From JAVKSL01 sp039583695 (GTDB lineage Bacteria > Actinomycetota > Acidimicrobiia > Acidimicrobiales > JAJPHD01): 41,541 nucleotides of DNA. Of this stretch, positions 1-9,300 are shown piece after piece. Where the stretch lies: NCBI GenBank assembly GCA_039583695.1, contig JAVKSL010000017.1:1-41541 (forward strand), read 5' to 3'. The notes beneath the pieces were generated by a model. The model had not been told where the DNA came from. It ran no database searches and worked only from the letters and a program-made list of their open reading frames with translations. Made by a program: the position numbers and the translations under genes. Numbering within the stretch: position 1 is the stretch's first letter; every line of letters starts with the position of its first letter.

Positions 1-1
1 T

Positions 2-307
2 GCCAGCCTGGGCATCGAGCTCCTGGTGGCCGAGGCGGCCGAGGTGCGGGCCCGCCTGGGGTGGAGAGAGGACCTCTTCACTGGGGGAGGGATGCTGCAT
101 GGGGGCGTGATGATCGCCAGGGCCATCACCGCCCGGCTCGTCCGCGAGGCCGCCGCAGCTGGCGTGGGCACGGTGTTCCTGGTCCCGGCCAATGCCATCC
201 ACAACTGGGCCCCCCAGCTCGTGGTTCACGACGCAGTCGACCTCGGTGCTCCGTTGGCCGCCTCCTCCGCCCGGTCGCTTTGCTCGGAGGACAAGAACAT
301 TGGCTAG
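2..307 (+). pseudogene. PaaI-type thioesterase fragment, apparently fused to foreign tail
   Basis: The frame is open from the left edge and reads ASLGIELLVAEAAEVRARL then WREDLFTGGGMLHGGVMIA. This matches the first half of a PaaI-type hotdog thioesterase, including the GGMLHGG segment at the active-site helix. After MIA the expected continuation (LADxAG followed by the remaining sheet) is absent. Instead the frame reads RAITARLVREAAAAGVGTVFL, which looks more like the acetyl-CoA-binding helix and strand of a GNAT acetyltransferase, and then stops at 305-307. The thioesterase half is recognisable; the GNAT assignment is tentative. I infer a decayed or recombined gene rather than a working enzyme. 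The 5' end lies outside the window. Confidence 0.45.
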
Positions 308-659
308 TGGTCATCTCATCTCTACATGTTGTCTGCACATACCTTTGTTTGCACCTCGGTCCCGGCCACCGCCGACGGGGCGGCTTCGGGCAAGTGGGCA
401 GCGAGCGGATCGGTAAGCGCCGGGTGAGCCCAGGGACAAGCGATCGCTAAGGGTCTGGCAGGGAACAACCTGGGCTGCGGGCACAGCTATAGCCCTGATG
501 AGGACCGCATTTGCGCGACGACCACACCCTTACGGCCCTGGGGGGCCAGCAGGCGGGCCAGCAAGCCAGAGATTTACCGGCGGTGTGAGCAAAGGCGACG
601 GTGTCGGGCACCTTGGCCCGCCAGCTCGGTCCCATCCTGGTATTCAGCCAGCCGAGCGG
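308..659. other. 352-base gap without a supported gene
   Basis: This stretch lies between the thioesterase-like fragment and the end of the FmdE-like gene. Short open frames exist on both strands, but none has a ribosome binding site, recognisable motif or protein-like composition. I saw no tRNA, clear terminator or inverted repeat. It may be decayed coding sequence, since it adjoins a broken gene. Confidence 0.4.
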
Positions 660-1256
660 CTACCTGCCAGCCAACTCGAAGCACGGAGTGCAAACGGGCG
701 CACCCTCCAGCTGGTGCACCCGGGTCGCCATGGCCTCCTCGCCACAGCGCGAGCAGGCTACCGAGGCGTGGATCCGGGCCCTCTCGGGGGGCTCTGCCAC
801 GACTTCGGTGACGCTGAAGAGCGCATCGGGGCTCATCGCCAGGATCCGGTGGGATGCCTCGACGTGCAGCTCGCCGAAGCGGGCCTGCTCGCCCTCACTG
901 GCCTCGCCCGAGCGCACCCGGGCGAAGAGCGCCTGGTGCTCAGGGTCGCGCTGCCAGGCGTCGGGCCGGGCGGCAACCCGAACAGCCCGGCCGTCGGAGC
1001 GTCGAAAGAACGTGTAGGCGTTCTTGCCCCAGTCACGGTGGATCAAGTTGCCCTTGCCGAACGTGCAGCCGGTCAGGTACTGGATGGCGTCCACACCGCA
1101 CATGTCGGTCTCCACCACCGCCACCACCTCCTCGTCCTTGGAGTGCGGGCCGATCTCCCGCAGGGCAATCTGGGCCGCCTGGTAGCCCATGGCCAGCCCG
1201 GGGCACATGTGCCCGTGGAAGCCTTCCACCCGGTCGATCGTGTCCTGGTCTATCAT
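660..1256 (-). CDS. FmdE-family protein with C-terminal zinc finger
   Basis: A 198-residue protein resembling subunit E of formylmethanofuran dehydrogenase. The conserved N-terminal segments are visible: FHGHMCPGLAMGYQAA near residue 12, then DMCGVDAIQ and TGCTFGKGN near residues 50-70, whose Cys and His residues bind metal in the family. The C-terminus carries a four-cysteine finger, CSRCGEE then VCTPC. FmdE proteins occur widely outside methanogens with unknown roles, often near molybdenum/tungsten enzymes or metal transport genes; none of the other Fmd subunits is here. The ATG at 1256 was chosen because AAGGAG lies six bases upstream. The gene follows the solute-binding protein gene by 34 bases and is probably cotranscribed with it. 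Function in this host is unknown. Confidence 0.85.
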   Translation of the reverse strand: MIDQDTIDRVEGFHGHMCPGLAMGYQAAQIALREIGPHSKDEEVVAVVETDMCGVDAIQYLTGCTFGKGNLIHRDWGKNAYTFFRRSDGRAVRVAARPDAWQRDPEHQALFARVRSGEASEGEQARFGELHVEASHRILAMSPDALFSVTEVVAEPPERARIHASVACSRCGEEAMATRVHQLEGAPVCTPCFELAGR

Positions 1257-1290
1257 GTGGATCTCCTTAGTTGGCGTGTCATGGGACGGT

Positions 1291-2970
1291 TCATACGCTG
1301 GGGCCACCCGCCGGGACGGGGGCGGCGCTGCCGGTGACCAGCATGCGCTTGTTCATCCCCACCCCGCAGGCCGGGCAACCAGGGGTGTAGGCCCAGGCCT
1401 TGAACACCTTGGTGTTGACCCAGCTCACCTGCTCGGGAAAGTACAGCGGGAGCTCAGGTACGTCGTTTGCCAGGATCGCCTGCATCTGGTCGACGAGCTG
1501 GTGGCGCTTGGCCAGGCTCACCGTCGTGGCCTGCTCGGCGGCAAGAGTGTTGAAAGCGGGGTTGGCGTAGCCGTGGACGTGGACGAACGAGTTGCCCTTG
1601 AAGTTGGAATCGAAGCGCTGTACCAGCAAGCTCGGGTCCCCTCCGAGGCCCCCGAAGTGCACGATCGCCATCTTGTAGTGCCCAGCAGCGTCGGCGGAGT
1701 CCGAGGTGGGCTGGTCCACGGCGGTGATCGCTACGTTCAGCCCCACCGCACGCAGGTACTGCTGCACCAGCACGGCCACCTGGTCGTCGGCAGAGGCGGT
1801 CAGCAGACCGATGGTGAGCGGCGAGCCGTTGGGATTTACCCGGAAGCTGGCGCCCTTGGGGCGCTTGAGCCCGATCTGGTCGAGCAGGGCCGCGGCCTTG
1901 GCCGGGTCGTAGGCGTAGGCGGGAAGGTTGGAGTCAAGATAGGGGTTGTCTGGGCCGAGGCCGCCCGCACTGCCCGGCACCCCACGACCGCTCGCCAGCA
2001 GCTTCACCATGGCCTGGCGGTTGATGGCGTAGGCCACCGCCTGACGGAAGGCGGTCTGGTTGTACGGGAAGCCGGCGGCCAGGTTGAAGAACAGGGCCTC
2101 GTTGAACTCCCCCGGGGCGGTCAGAAGCTTGAAATGCGTGCTCAGCGCCCGGAACAGCGACTGGGGGACCACGCCGTTGCCGGTGCTGGCCTCGGACAGC
2201 TGGCCTCGCTGCAGGGCCAGCAAGGGATTCGACTCGGGCACGATCTGTACCTGCTGCACCACGGGCCTACCCAGGTAGAAGTTGTTGTTGGCCACGAAGT
2301 CGTAGGTGTAAGTGGTCGGGTCGAAGCTCTTGAGCCGGTACGGCCCCGAGCCGATGAGAGCCTGGGGCCCCTGGAAGTGAGCGGGGTTGGTCACATGCGA
2401 CCAGATGTGCTGCGGGATGATGAACACGCCATACTCCCCGGCGATGTCGTCCAGGAAGGCGGCGTCGGGGGACTTGAGCTTGATCACCACCGCCTCGGGC
2501 CCCTTGGCGGTGACGCTCTTGATGTAGCTGAGGCCCTGCACCGCCACCTCCGCGGCGCCGGTCGTGGCGCCCGGCCCGTGGAGATCGTAGTTGAAGCTGA
2601 ACACCACGTCCGCGGAGGTGAGGGGCTTGCCGTCCTGCCAGGTGGCCTTGTGCAGCTGGAAGGTCCAGGTCTTGCCGTCGGCAGACACCTGCCACGACTT
2701 GGCCAGCCACGGCTTTGGCTGGCCGGTGGAGTCCGGGAAGGCCAGCGTGTCGAATATGAAGGTGGTCATCTGCACGCCCGCTCTGATGGCCCCGTAAGGC
2801 GTCGGGTAGCCGCCGCTCTGGTTGATGGCCGCGAACCGAAGGGTCACTCCTTTGGGGCTGGCTGAGCTGGACCCTGGCGGGGCCGACGAGCCGTTGCCCG
2901 TCGAGCTGCACGCCGAGAGCAGGAGAGCACAGGCGCACGCGCCAGCCACCAAGCCACGTAGATGTCCCAT
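1291..2970 (-). CDS. ABC transporter family 5 solute-binding lipoprotein
   Basis: A 559-residue extracytoplasmic binding protein of the SBP_bac_5 (peptide/nickel/opine) family. A short basic N-terminus and hydrophobic stretch end in a lipobox, LLLSAC, followed by a Ser/Gly-rich linker, so the protein is lipid-anchored outside the membrane. Family landmarks follow: FIFDTLAF, WLAKSWQVSADGKTWTFQLHK, and DGKPLTSADVVFSFNY. The C-terminal tail is unusual in carrying CPACGVGMNKRM. No permease or ATPase genes are in the window, so the gene is an orphan or its transporter is elsewhere. ATG 2970 has GAGG nine bases upstream; a TTG precedes it directly. Substrate cannot be told from sequence; the downstream FmdE-like metal protein leaves a metal or metal-chelate ligand possible but unproven. 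Confidence 0.9.
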   Translation of the reverse strand: MGHLRGLVAGACACALLLSACSSTGNGSSAPPGSSSASPKGVTLRFAAINQSGGYPTPYGAIRAGVQMTTFIFDTLAFPDSTGQPKPWLAKSWQVSADGKTWTFQLHKATWQDGKPLTSADVVFSFNYDLHGPGATTGAAEVAVQGLSYIKSVTAKGPEAVVIKLKSPDAAFLDDIAGEYGVFIIPQHIWSHVTNPAHFQGPQALIGSGPYRLKSFDPTTYTYDFVANNNFYLGRPVVQQVQIVPESNPLLALQRGQLSEASTGNGVVPQSLFRALSTHFKLLTAPGEFNEALFFNLAAGFPYNQTAFRQAVAYAINRQAMVKLLASGRGVPGSAGGLGPDNPYLDSNLPAYAYDPAKAAALLDQIGLKRPKGASFRVNPNGSPLTIGLLTASADDQVAVLVQQYLRAVGLNVAITAVDQPTSDSADAAGHYKMAIVHFGGLGGDPSLLVQRFDSNFKGNSFVHVHGYANPAFNTLAAEQATTVSLAKRHQLVDQMQAILANDVPELPLYFPEQVSWVNTKVFKAWAYTPGCPACGVGMNKRMLVTGSAAPVPAGGPSV

Positions 2971-3010
2971 CAAGCCAACCTCATGCTCGCTCAGCCTGCT
3001 ACCAGCCAGG

Positions 3011-3823
3011 CTAGGCCGCGGGTGTCGACACGTGGAAGGTGGCGGTGTCCGAGCCGAACACCACCTTGACCGTGAAGTGGCGACCGGGGGGCATGATCAC
3101 GTTGTTGCCGTAGTGATAGTCGACCGCACCCGCCTTGATCCCCTCCATCACCGCCACCGGGACGGTCGTTGACATGTCGTGGGCAGTGTTGTCCACCACG
3201 GTGATGCTTGGGTGGCCGCCGGTGACCACCTTGCCGGTCGAGCGCGAGCAGACGTGGACCTCGAGGTGGAGGTAATCGCTCGCGGGCATGGCAGCTCTCA
3301 ATGTCGTGGAGCTCATGCCCGCCATGCCGGCCATCCCGCTCATCCTGGAGGACTTGGCCGTTGTGGTCGTGCTCATGCCCGCCATTCCCGCCATCCCGCT
3401 CATCCTGGAGGACTTGGCCGTTGTGGTCGTGCTCATGCCCGCCATGCCGGCCATCCCGCTCATCCTGGAGGACTTGGCCGTTGTGGTCGTGCTCATGCCG
3501 GCCATGCCCGACATCGACATGCCGGGGTACGGGACCATTGTCCCGCTGATCATCACCTCGCCGTTGGCCATCTGGGCCTTGGTGAGCGTGTGGGACGCCA
3601 CTTGGGCTTGGCTGTACATCTCCTGCGGCGGCCCGAGATCGAGCACCATCACGTAGTGAGTGGTGACCACCCGCTGGGTGATGTGACGGCCGGCCACGCA
3701 CTGGCTCGTGGGCACAGCATGGGTGGCGGTGGTCGTGGTGGAGCCCGGAGAGACAGTGGTTCCACACGCTGCCAACCCCCCGGCGACCACCAACCCCGTG
3801 AGACACTTAGATGCGGTGCTCAT
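3011..3823 (-). CDS. Met-rich repeat lipoprotein, probable copper-binding
   Basis: A 270-residue secreted lipoprotein: signal peptide TGLVVAGGLAAC with lipobox Cys near residue 19, a Thr-rich linker, a domain containing YVMVLDLGPPQEMY, a repeat block and a C-terminal beta domain. The block is three copies of a 20-residue unit, MSGMAGMAGM plus STTTTAKSSR, and a partial fourth, giving a string of methionines of the kind that binds Cu(I) in CopA/PcoA-type proteins. The C-terminal part (HLEVHVCSRSTGKVV, then DYHYGNNVIMPPGRHFTV) resembles P19/Tp34-like periplasmic metal proteins; this is tentative. The start is ATG 3823, or ATG 3844 seven codons upstream; neither has a strong ribosome site. It is divergent from the dipZ-like gene, supporting a role in extracytoplasmic copper or thiol handling. 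Confidence 0.7.
   Translation of the reverse strand: MSTASKCLTGLVVAGGLAACGTTVSPGSTTTTATHAVPTSQCVAGRHITQRVVTTHYVMVLDLGPPQEMYSQAQVASHTLTKAQMANGEVMISGTMVPYPGMSMSGMAGMSTTTTAKSSRMSGMAGMAGMSTTTTAKSSRMSGMAGMAGMSTTTTAKSSRMSGMAGMAGMSSTTLRAAMPASDYLHLEVHVCSRSTGKVVTGGHPSITVVDNTAHDMSTTVPVAVMEGIKAGAVDYHYGNNVIMPPGRHFTVKVVFGSDTATFHVSTPAA
3311..3497 (-). repeat. 60-base in-frame tandem repeat (about 3 copies)
   Basis: The 60-base unit occurs at 3311-3370, 3371-3430 and 3431-3490, with a partial further copy. Copies are nearly identical; the central copy differs around 3384-3389 by changes that keep the amino acids (Gly-Met-Ala-Gly). The repeat encodes the 20-residue Met-rich unit of the lipoprotein. Near identity suggests recent expansion, and the silent differences suggest the protein sequence is kept. 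Confidence 0.95.
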
Positions 3824-3985
3824 ATAGGATAGCTGTATGCGCATGGCATGGATCATAACACTTTCCACGCCATGCCGGTGGACAGCTCCGGCCCGGGTGG
3901 GCACGGGTCTTCGGAGAAACTGGCCTGAATTTTTCCAAAGGTCACCGGCCACGAAAGCCGGGGGGGGCACCGCCGGGGACGCGGC

Positions 3986-5659
3986 GTGATCGTCCTTCTG
4001 GGAATCGGTTTCCTCGGCGGGCTCATCACCGGGATATCGCCGTGCATCTTGCCAGTCGTGCCGGTCATGGTCGCCGGCGGGGCCATTGGCCAGAGCCGGT
4101 GGCGGCCATATCTGATCATCGCCGGCCTGATCGTCAGCTTCAGCGCCTTCACACTGGTCGGTGGTGCCCTGCTGTCGGTGCTCGGCTTGCCCCAGAACGT
4201 CCTGCACTACGCGGGGATCGTCGTGCTGGTCGCGCTGGGCATCGGCCTGATGATCCCCAAGCTGGGTGAGCTGCTCGAGAAGCCTTTTGCTCGCCTAGGC
4301 AAGAAGGGTCAGGCTCGCTCGGCCAACGGGTTCCTGCTCGGGATCAGCCTCGGGCTCGTGTTCGTCCCCTGCGCCGGCCCTGTCCTGGCAGCCATCTCCG
4401 TGATCGCCGCCACACGTCGCGTGGGATTCGGCTCCGTCTTGCTGACCGCTGCCTATGCCCTCGGTGCCGCCGTGCCGCTGCTGGTACTCGCCATCGTGAG
4501 TCAACGAAGCGCTCTCAGCTTCAAGTCGCTGCGCAACCACGCCCGCAGCGTTCGCCGGGTGGCGGGGGCAGTGATGGCGCTCACTGCGCTGGCCATAGCC
4601 TTCAACGTCACCCGACCCTTGCAGACCTCCGTGCCCGGCTACACGAGCGCCCTCGAGAACCACCTCGAAGGGGGCGCCGGCACGCACAAGCAGTTGCAGG
4701 CCCTCACCGGTGAGAAGACAAAGGGCTTCTCGTCTGCCACAAAGAGCCAGGATCCGTCCCTTCCCGTCCTCGGCAAGGCGCCCCCATTCACGGACATCAC
4801 CAAGTGGCTCAACACACCGGGTGGGGCTCCTCTTACGCTGGCAAGCCTTCGCCACAAGGTGGTCCTCGTGGACTTCTGGACGTACTCGTGCATCAACTGC
4901 CAGCGGGCGCTCCCCCACGTGGAGGCGTGGTACAGGGCCTACGCCAAATACGGGTTGGTCGTCGTGGGAGTGCACACGCCCGAGTTTGCTTTCGAGCACG
5001 TCATATCCAACGTGGTAGCCGAAGCCGCCCAGCTCGGTGTCAGATACCCGATTGCCATCGACAACGCCTACGGCACGTGGAACGCCTATGGCAACGAGTA
5101 CTGGCCCGCCGATTACCTGATCGACGGGTCGGGCAATATCCGCTACACCAACTTTGGTGAAGGCGACTACAGGGGAACCGAGGAAGCCATCCGCACGCTG
5201 CTGAGGGCCAACGGGGCCACCCACCTCCCACCACCCACCGAGGTGCCCAACCGAACGCCGACCGAGCAGACCACCCCCGAGAGCTACCTCGGCTACGCCA
5301 GGCTCGCCAACTACGTCGGAACCCCGGTTCGCCACGACGTGGCAACCACCTACTCCTTCCCGCCCTCCATCCCGGCCAACGACGTGTCCCTTGCGGGAAC
5401 CTGGACTGTTGGCCCACAAGCAGCCGAGGCGGGCACCAACGCCCGGATCAGGCTTGCATTCACCGCCCGAGACGTCTATCTGGTCCTCGGGGGCCGCGGC
5501 ACCGTGGACGTGTCGGTCAACGGCGTCCACGTGCGGACGGTGACCGTGAGCGGTGTACCTGATCTCCACACCCTGGTGAGCGTGAGCCGTCCCGAGACGG
5601 CCCTGCTGACGCTGGACGTCTCACCGGGTGTACAGGCGTACGACTTCACCTTCGGCTAG
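3986..5659 (+). CDS. dipZ: DipZ-type CcdA-thioredoxin fusion
   Basis: A 557-residue membrane protein that should pass reducing equivalents from cytoplasmic thioredoxin to an extracytoplasmic thiol domain, serving cytochrome c maturation or disulfide reduction. Residues 1-210 form a CcdA/DsbD-like membrane core of about six helices with the paired cysteines C20 (GISPCILPVVPV) and C129 (FVPCAGPVLA). Residues 260-430 are a TlpA-like thioredoxin domain with WTYSCINCQRALP (C302, C305). Residues 430-557 are a beta-rich C-terminal domain, as in mycobacterial DipZ. The start is GTG 3986 with only a weak ribosome site. It is divergent from the Met-rich lipoprotein across about 160 bases, fitting joint control and a copper/thiol role. 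Length and order match the DipZ family closely. Confidence 0.92.
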   Translation: MIVLLGIGFLGGLITGISPCILPVVPVMVAGGAIGQSRWRPYLIIAGLIVSFSAFTLVGGALLSVLGLPQNVLHYAGIVVLVALGIGLMIPKLGELLEKPFARLGKKGQARSANGFLLGISLGLVFVPCAGPVLAAISVIAATRRVGFGSVLLTAAYALGAAVPLLVLAIVSQRSALSFKSLRNHARSVRRVAGAVMALTALAIAFNVTRPLQTSVPGYTSALENHLEGGAGTHKQLQALTGEKTKGFSSATKSQDPSLPVLGKAPPFTDITKWLNTPGGAPLTLASLRHKVVLVDFWTYSCINCQRALPHVEAWYRAYAKYGLVVVGVHTPEFAFEHVISNVVAEAAQLGVRYPIAIDNAYGTWNAYGNEYWPADYLIDGSGNIRYTNFGEGDYRGTEEAIRTLLRANGATHLPPPTEVPNRTPTEQTTPESYLGYARLANYVGTPVRHDVATTYSFPPSIPANDVSLAGTWTVGPQAAEAGTNARIRLAFTARDVYLVLGGRGTVDVSVNGVHVRTVTVSGVPDLHTLVSVSRPETALLTLDVSPGVQAYDFTFG

Positions 5660-5679
5660 CGCCGGGCCGGCTGCCCGGC

Positions 5680-5940
5680 TCAAAGAGGTCGGCGACGCGG
5701 CGTTCGCCGCCCCGAGACCAGGTACACGACCAGAGCCGTGAAGGCCAGCGCCAGCAGGAGCGAGTAGCGGTACCGCCAACCGAATGCGAGCCTGCCCACC
5801 AAGCCACCGAGGAAGGAACCCGCCCAGCCGCAGCAGATGGTGGCGAAGATCCCCATTGGGTTGGGGCCCGGAACGACCAGTCGCCCGAGCGCCCCGAGGA
5901 TGAGGCCGCCGAGGAGAAGCGCAACGATGAAGGTGATCAC
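5680..5940 (-). CDS. GlsB/YeaQ/YmgE family stress membrane protein
   Basis: An 86-residue protein with three predicted membrane helices. It carries the family pattern of an N-terminal helix ending in GALGRLVVPGPNPMG, then ATICCGWAGSFLGGLVGR, then a final hydrophobic helix and a basic tail RRTPRRRP. This is the transglycosylase-associated/GlsB family of small stress-linked membrane proteins, whose molecular role is not settled. The start is GTG 5940. It ends close to and convergent with the dipZ-like gene and lies downstream of the small lipoprotein gene. Confidence 0.85.
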   Translation of the reverse strand: MITFIVALLLGGLILGALGRLVVPGPNPMGIFATICCGWAGSFLGGLVGRLAFGWRYRYSLLLALAFTALVVYLVSGRRTPRRRPL

Positions 5941-6006
5941 GCCCCAGTATGGCTCACCGTGGCGAGCGATGCACGGCGGCGTGCCGCGCGGGCATCTCGA
6001 AGCAGC

Positions 6007-6369
6007 TCAGCCAGTCAGGTGGGCAGTGCCCTTGGCGCTGGCACCTTTGAGGTAGACCTCGAACTGGTCGCCATTGCTGATGATGTAGGCGTTCTGTGGG
6101 ATCGGCTTGTCGTAGCTCTGAGGCGCGGTCGTCGAGGTTGTGGACGGTGTGGTCGTGCCGCAGGCCGCCAGGGCGAGCATGATCACCCCCAGCACGGCAA
6201 CGAGAGTCAGCAGACCCACCGAGCCCGACTTGGGACTTGTGCGGGCAACCGAAGCCGACGCTCCGCTGTGTACGGGAGCCGGCACGCCGCTGATGGAGGG
6301 TGCGCTCACGTCAAAGAGGGCCCCTGATCCCCCCGGGCCCGCCACCTTGGGCTGCGTAGCCGCCAGCAC
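6007..6369 (-). CDS. Small membrane-anchored or lipoprotein, unknown
   Basis: A 120-residue protein. After about 45 Ser/Pro/Ala-rich residues there is one hydrophobic segment, VGLLTLVAVLGVIMLALAAC, ending in a lipobox-like Cys followed by a Thr/Ser linker. The C-terminal 50 residues (PIPQNAYIISNGDQFEVYLKG) form a small exported domain. The N-terminal region is long for a signal peptide, so it may be a type II anchor instead, or the true start may lie further in; GTG 6369 has no good ribosome site. It begins 12 bases after the large propeller-RnfD gene and is probably in the same operon. I do not recognise the family. Confidence 0.6.
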   Translation of the reverse strand: MLAATQPKVAGPGGSGALFDVSAPSISGVPAPVHSGASASVARTSPKSGSVGLLTLVAVLGVIMLALAACGTTTPSTTSTTAPQSYDKPIPQNAYIISNGDQFEVYLKGASAKGTAHLTG

Positions 6370-6381
6370 GTACTCACTGCA

Positions 6382-9300
6382 CTAGTCCGCGCCAGTAGGG
6401 ACAGCCTCGGGTTTCGTCAATTGTGCATGCCCGTCGGTGGCCCACGTCGGCGGTCGGGGTTCAGAGCCGTGGATCGCGGCCTGCGCGGCCACCGCTGGCT
6501 GCGTGGCTGCCTTGCCCACGGCATCCAGCACAGCACGCGCGATCGCGTGATGCTCGCCGGCGCGCCCCACGATCGCCGAGCCCACGGGCGGGCTATGCGT
6601 AGCGTTGCCTGGGACGAGGTTGACCAGGGCGACCATGCGACCTCCGAGCGGGACTACACATGCAGCCTCGATCTCACCGGGCTCGGCATAGCCCGGGAGC
6701 TGGCGAAGGGCATGGAGCGTGGCGAGTGCTGCCAGCCAGGGCACACTGACTCCCGCAGCCCCATCTGCGCTCCCGCTCGCAACCTCGAGCGACGAGCGTA
6801 AGGCCACTTCGATCCCGAAGCGCTCATCATCGGGCCCTATCACCGCCACGTGCTCCAGATCGACGACCTCCCGGAGTGCAGCATGACCCGGCAGGCGCCC
6901 CTCCAGGGCAGTTACCCCTGCAGTGGCCAGTGAGGGCATGGGCTCTGGCGCTGGTGATGCCGTTGCGGGTAGCGGCGGCGGCGTTGCGGGTAGCGGCGGC
7001 GGCGTTGCGGGTTGCGGCGGCGGCGTTGCGGGTTGCGGCTGCGCTCCCGGTCCTGGTGGAGACGACACCTGCGTGCTGGTCGGAGCTGATGCCGCAACTG
7101 GAGCCGGGCCCGGTGATGGAGCCGAGGTGTGCCGTGCCCAGCGGGCCGGGGGCGCCAGCAACGCCGTTAGCAGCCCTACATCGGGCTCGGCGCTCGCGGA
7201 CGATGCCCACGCCTGTGCCAGCTTGGGTGACGCCACCCCTTCCCAGGTGAAGGGTACCACCCGCCGACCAAGCGCCCGCTCGGCCCTGGCGTCTAGCCAA
7301 GGGACCAACATGCAGGAGATGGCAAGGGCGTAGAACAGTCCTGCAGCCAGGCCAGCAGCTTGGAGCGCGACGCCAAGCAGGCCGACCCAGGCGGCGTAGA
7401 GTATCCGCCCCCCGCGCGTGGACGGTGAGGTGCGCGGGTCGGTCACCATAAAGAAGGCGAACAGCAGCACGCTTGCGTTGACCACCGTTGGCTCGTAGCT
7501 CGACAGAGCTCCACTCACAGCCAGGCGGACAGCCTCCGCAGCGGCGTACGCCAGGTAAAGCGACAACACGACGTGGAAGCGCCGGACCGAGAATATGACG
7601 AAGAGCCCGGCGTTGGCGATGAAGAACAGAAGGATGAACGCAGTGCCCCACTGCCCTGGTGACAGGGTCGCGGCGTGGCCAAACAACAAGATCACGGCGA
7701 CTAGGCCCAGATCGGACGGGTTGAAGATGTGCTTGCCGCGCGCCTGGATGACCTGCTTGGACAATATTGCCACGACACCGGCCACCACGAAGATCCCGTC
7801 GCTGGCGGACCTGAGCAGCAGGCCAAGGCTCAAGCCAGTGATGAGGGCGCTGGCGGGAAAGATCAGCCGCCTGCTCCCCTTCAGAGCCAGGGCCTCCTCC
7901 GTGATGACGCAGGTGGCCAGTACCAGGATCAGCTGGGCCATCGAGATCGGGAAATGCAGCACTGCAGCGCCGAGCACCGTGAAGCTGGTGAGGCACGCGA
8001 GCTGTCCCCAACGGGGATCGCGCAAAGGTGGCAAGAAGCGCTTCCGCCCGGCGCTCGCACCAGCCGCCGTCCCGCTCGCGGTGCCGGCAACCTGGGATCC
8101 CGGGCCGGTAGGGATCGGTCCGGCCCGGGCGTCGCGGCGCGCGCGGACCCGTACGACCAGGATCAGGATCCATCCGACAAAGCCGAGGAACATCCCGGTG
8201 GAGGCGAAGGCGACCAGGCCGGGGCTCGGGCCGCTGCCCGTGCGCAGGGAGGCGTCGGTGAAATAGACCTCCTGCGCCCCGGTGTTCACGGTGGCATTGG
8301 CGGTGTCGGTCCACGCTGCCAGCGCTCCTGAGTTGTCAGACACGAGGCCGGCGCGGCCTCCGAAGTCCGCCCGGTTCAGGTAGGGGCTCTCCTTCGGTCC
8401 GATCAGCAGGCTGAAAGGCGCCACGCTGAGCCGGATCGGCGCCGAGAACACGGCGCCGCCGTCTGAAGACGAGGCGAGCTCGACGTTGGCGGTCTCCGTC
8501 CCGGGCTCGGTCTGGTAGAAGATCGTGTCGATCCGGCCGTCAGGGGCCACCGCGACCGCCGGGAGGTCCCTTGACACCCCTGCCATGGGGCCACCGCCCA
8601 CTGTCACTGGAGCGCTCCAGCGGGCACCATGGTCGGTGGAGCGCGCCAGAGCGATGACCGGGCTGCCGTATCGATCGTCCGGCCAGGCCGCGACCATCGC
8701 TCCGTTGGCACCGATGGCAAATGCGGGGCTTTCGGGCAGGTAGATGAGAAAGCGATGCGTGGGCACGATGCCAGCTGCCGCCACCTGTCCCGGCCCAAAG
8801 GTGGCACCGCCGTCGGTGGACCTGGTGATCACGAGGCTGAACGTGCCGTGGTAGGTGCCGGGGAGGTTCCCCCAGTCCAGCGTGTCGTTGCCGTAGTCGT
8901 AGTACAGGACAGCAGGGTTTCCGTGCGGCCCCACGGCTATCACTGGTGCTCCCACCCGTGGGATGCTTGGATCGCTCACCTTCACCGGAGCGGACCAGCT
9001 ACGGCCCCCGTCGACCGAGTGGCTGACCTCGATCGGCAGGCCCGTGGTGGCGAAGCACAAAAGGCAGTCAGCCGCCGTGTCGTTGGCCTGGAGCCACGTG
9101 GCGAACAGCTCCCCGGTCTTGGCATCGACAGCCAGGCTGGCCTGGAACGCAAGCGCGCCAGCGACATGGCTCGGTGTGCCGAACGAGCGCCCGAGGTTGG
9201 TAGAGCTCTCGATCCAGAGGCTGTCGGGCCGGTTCCCTGGGCCGGAGAGCGTCTCGAACATGACTCGAAGGGTGCCCGACCGAGTGAATATCCCCACCGG

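Noticed and set aside
447..635. 62-codon minus-strand frame downstream of the FmdE-like gene
   Set aside because: No ribosome site, biased composition and no similarity to a known small protein.
1189..2865. Long open frame of 558 codons antisense to the solute-binding protein
   Set aside because: It mirrors the real gene in GC-rich DNA, has no start signal or domain, and its composition is typical of an antisense shadow.
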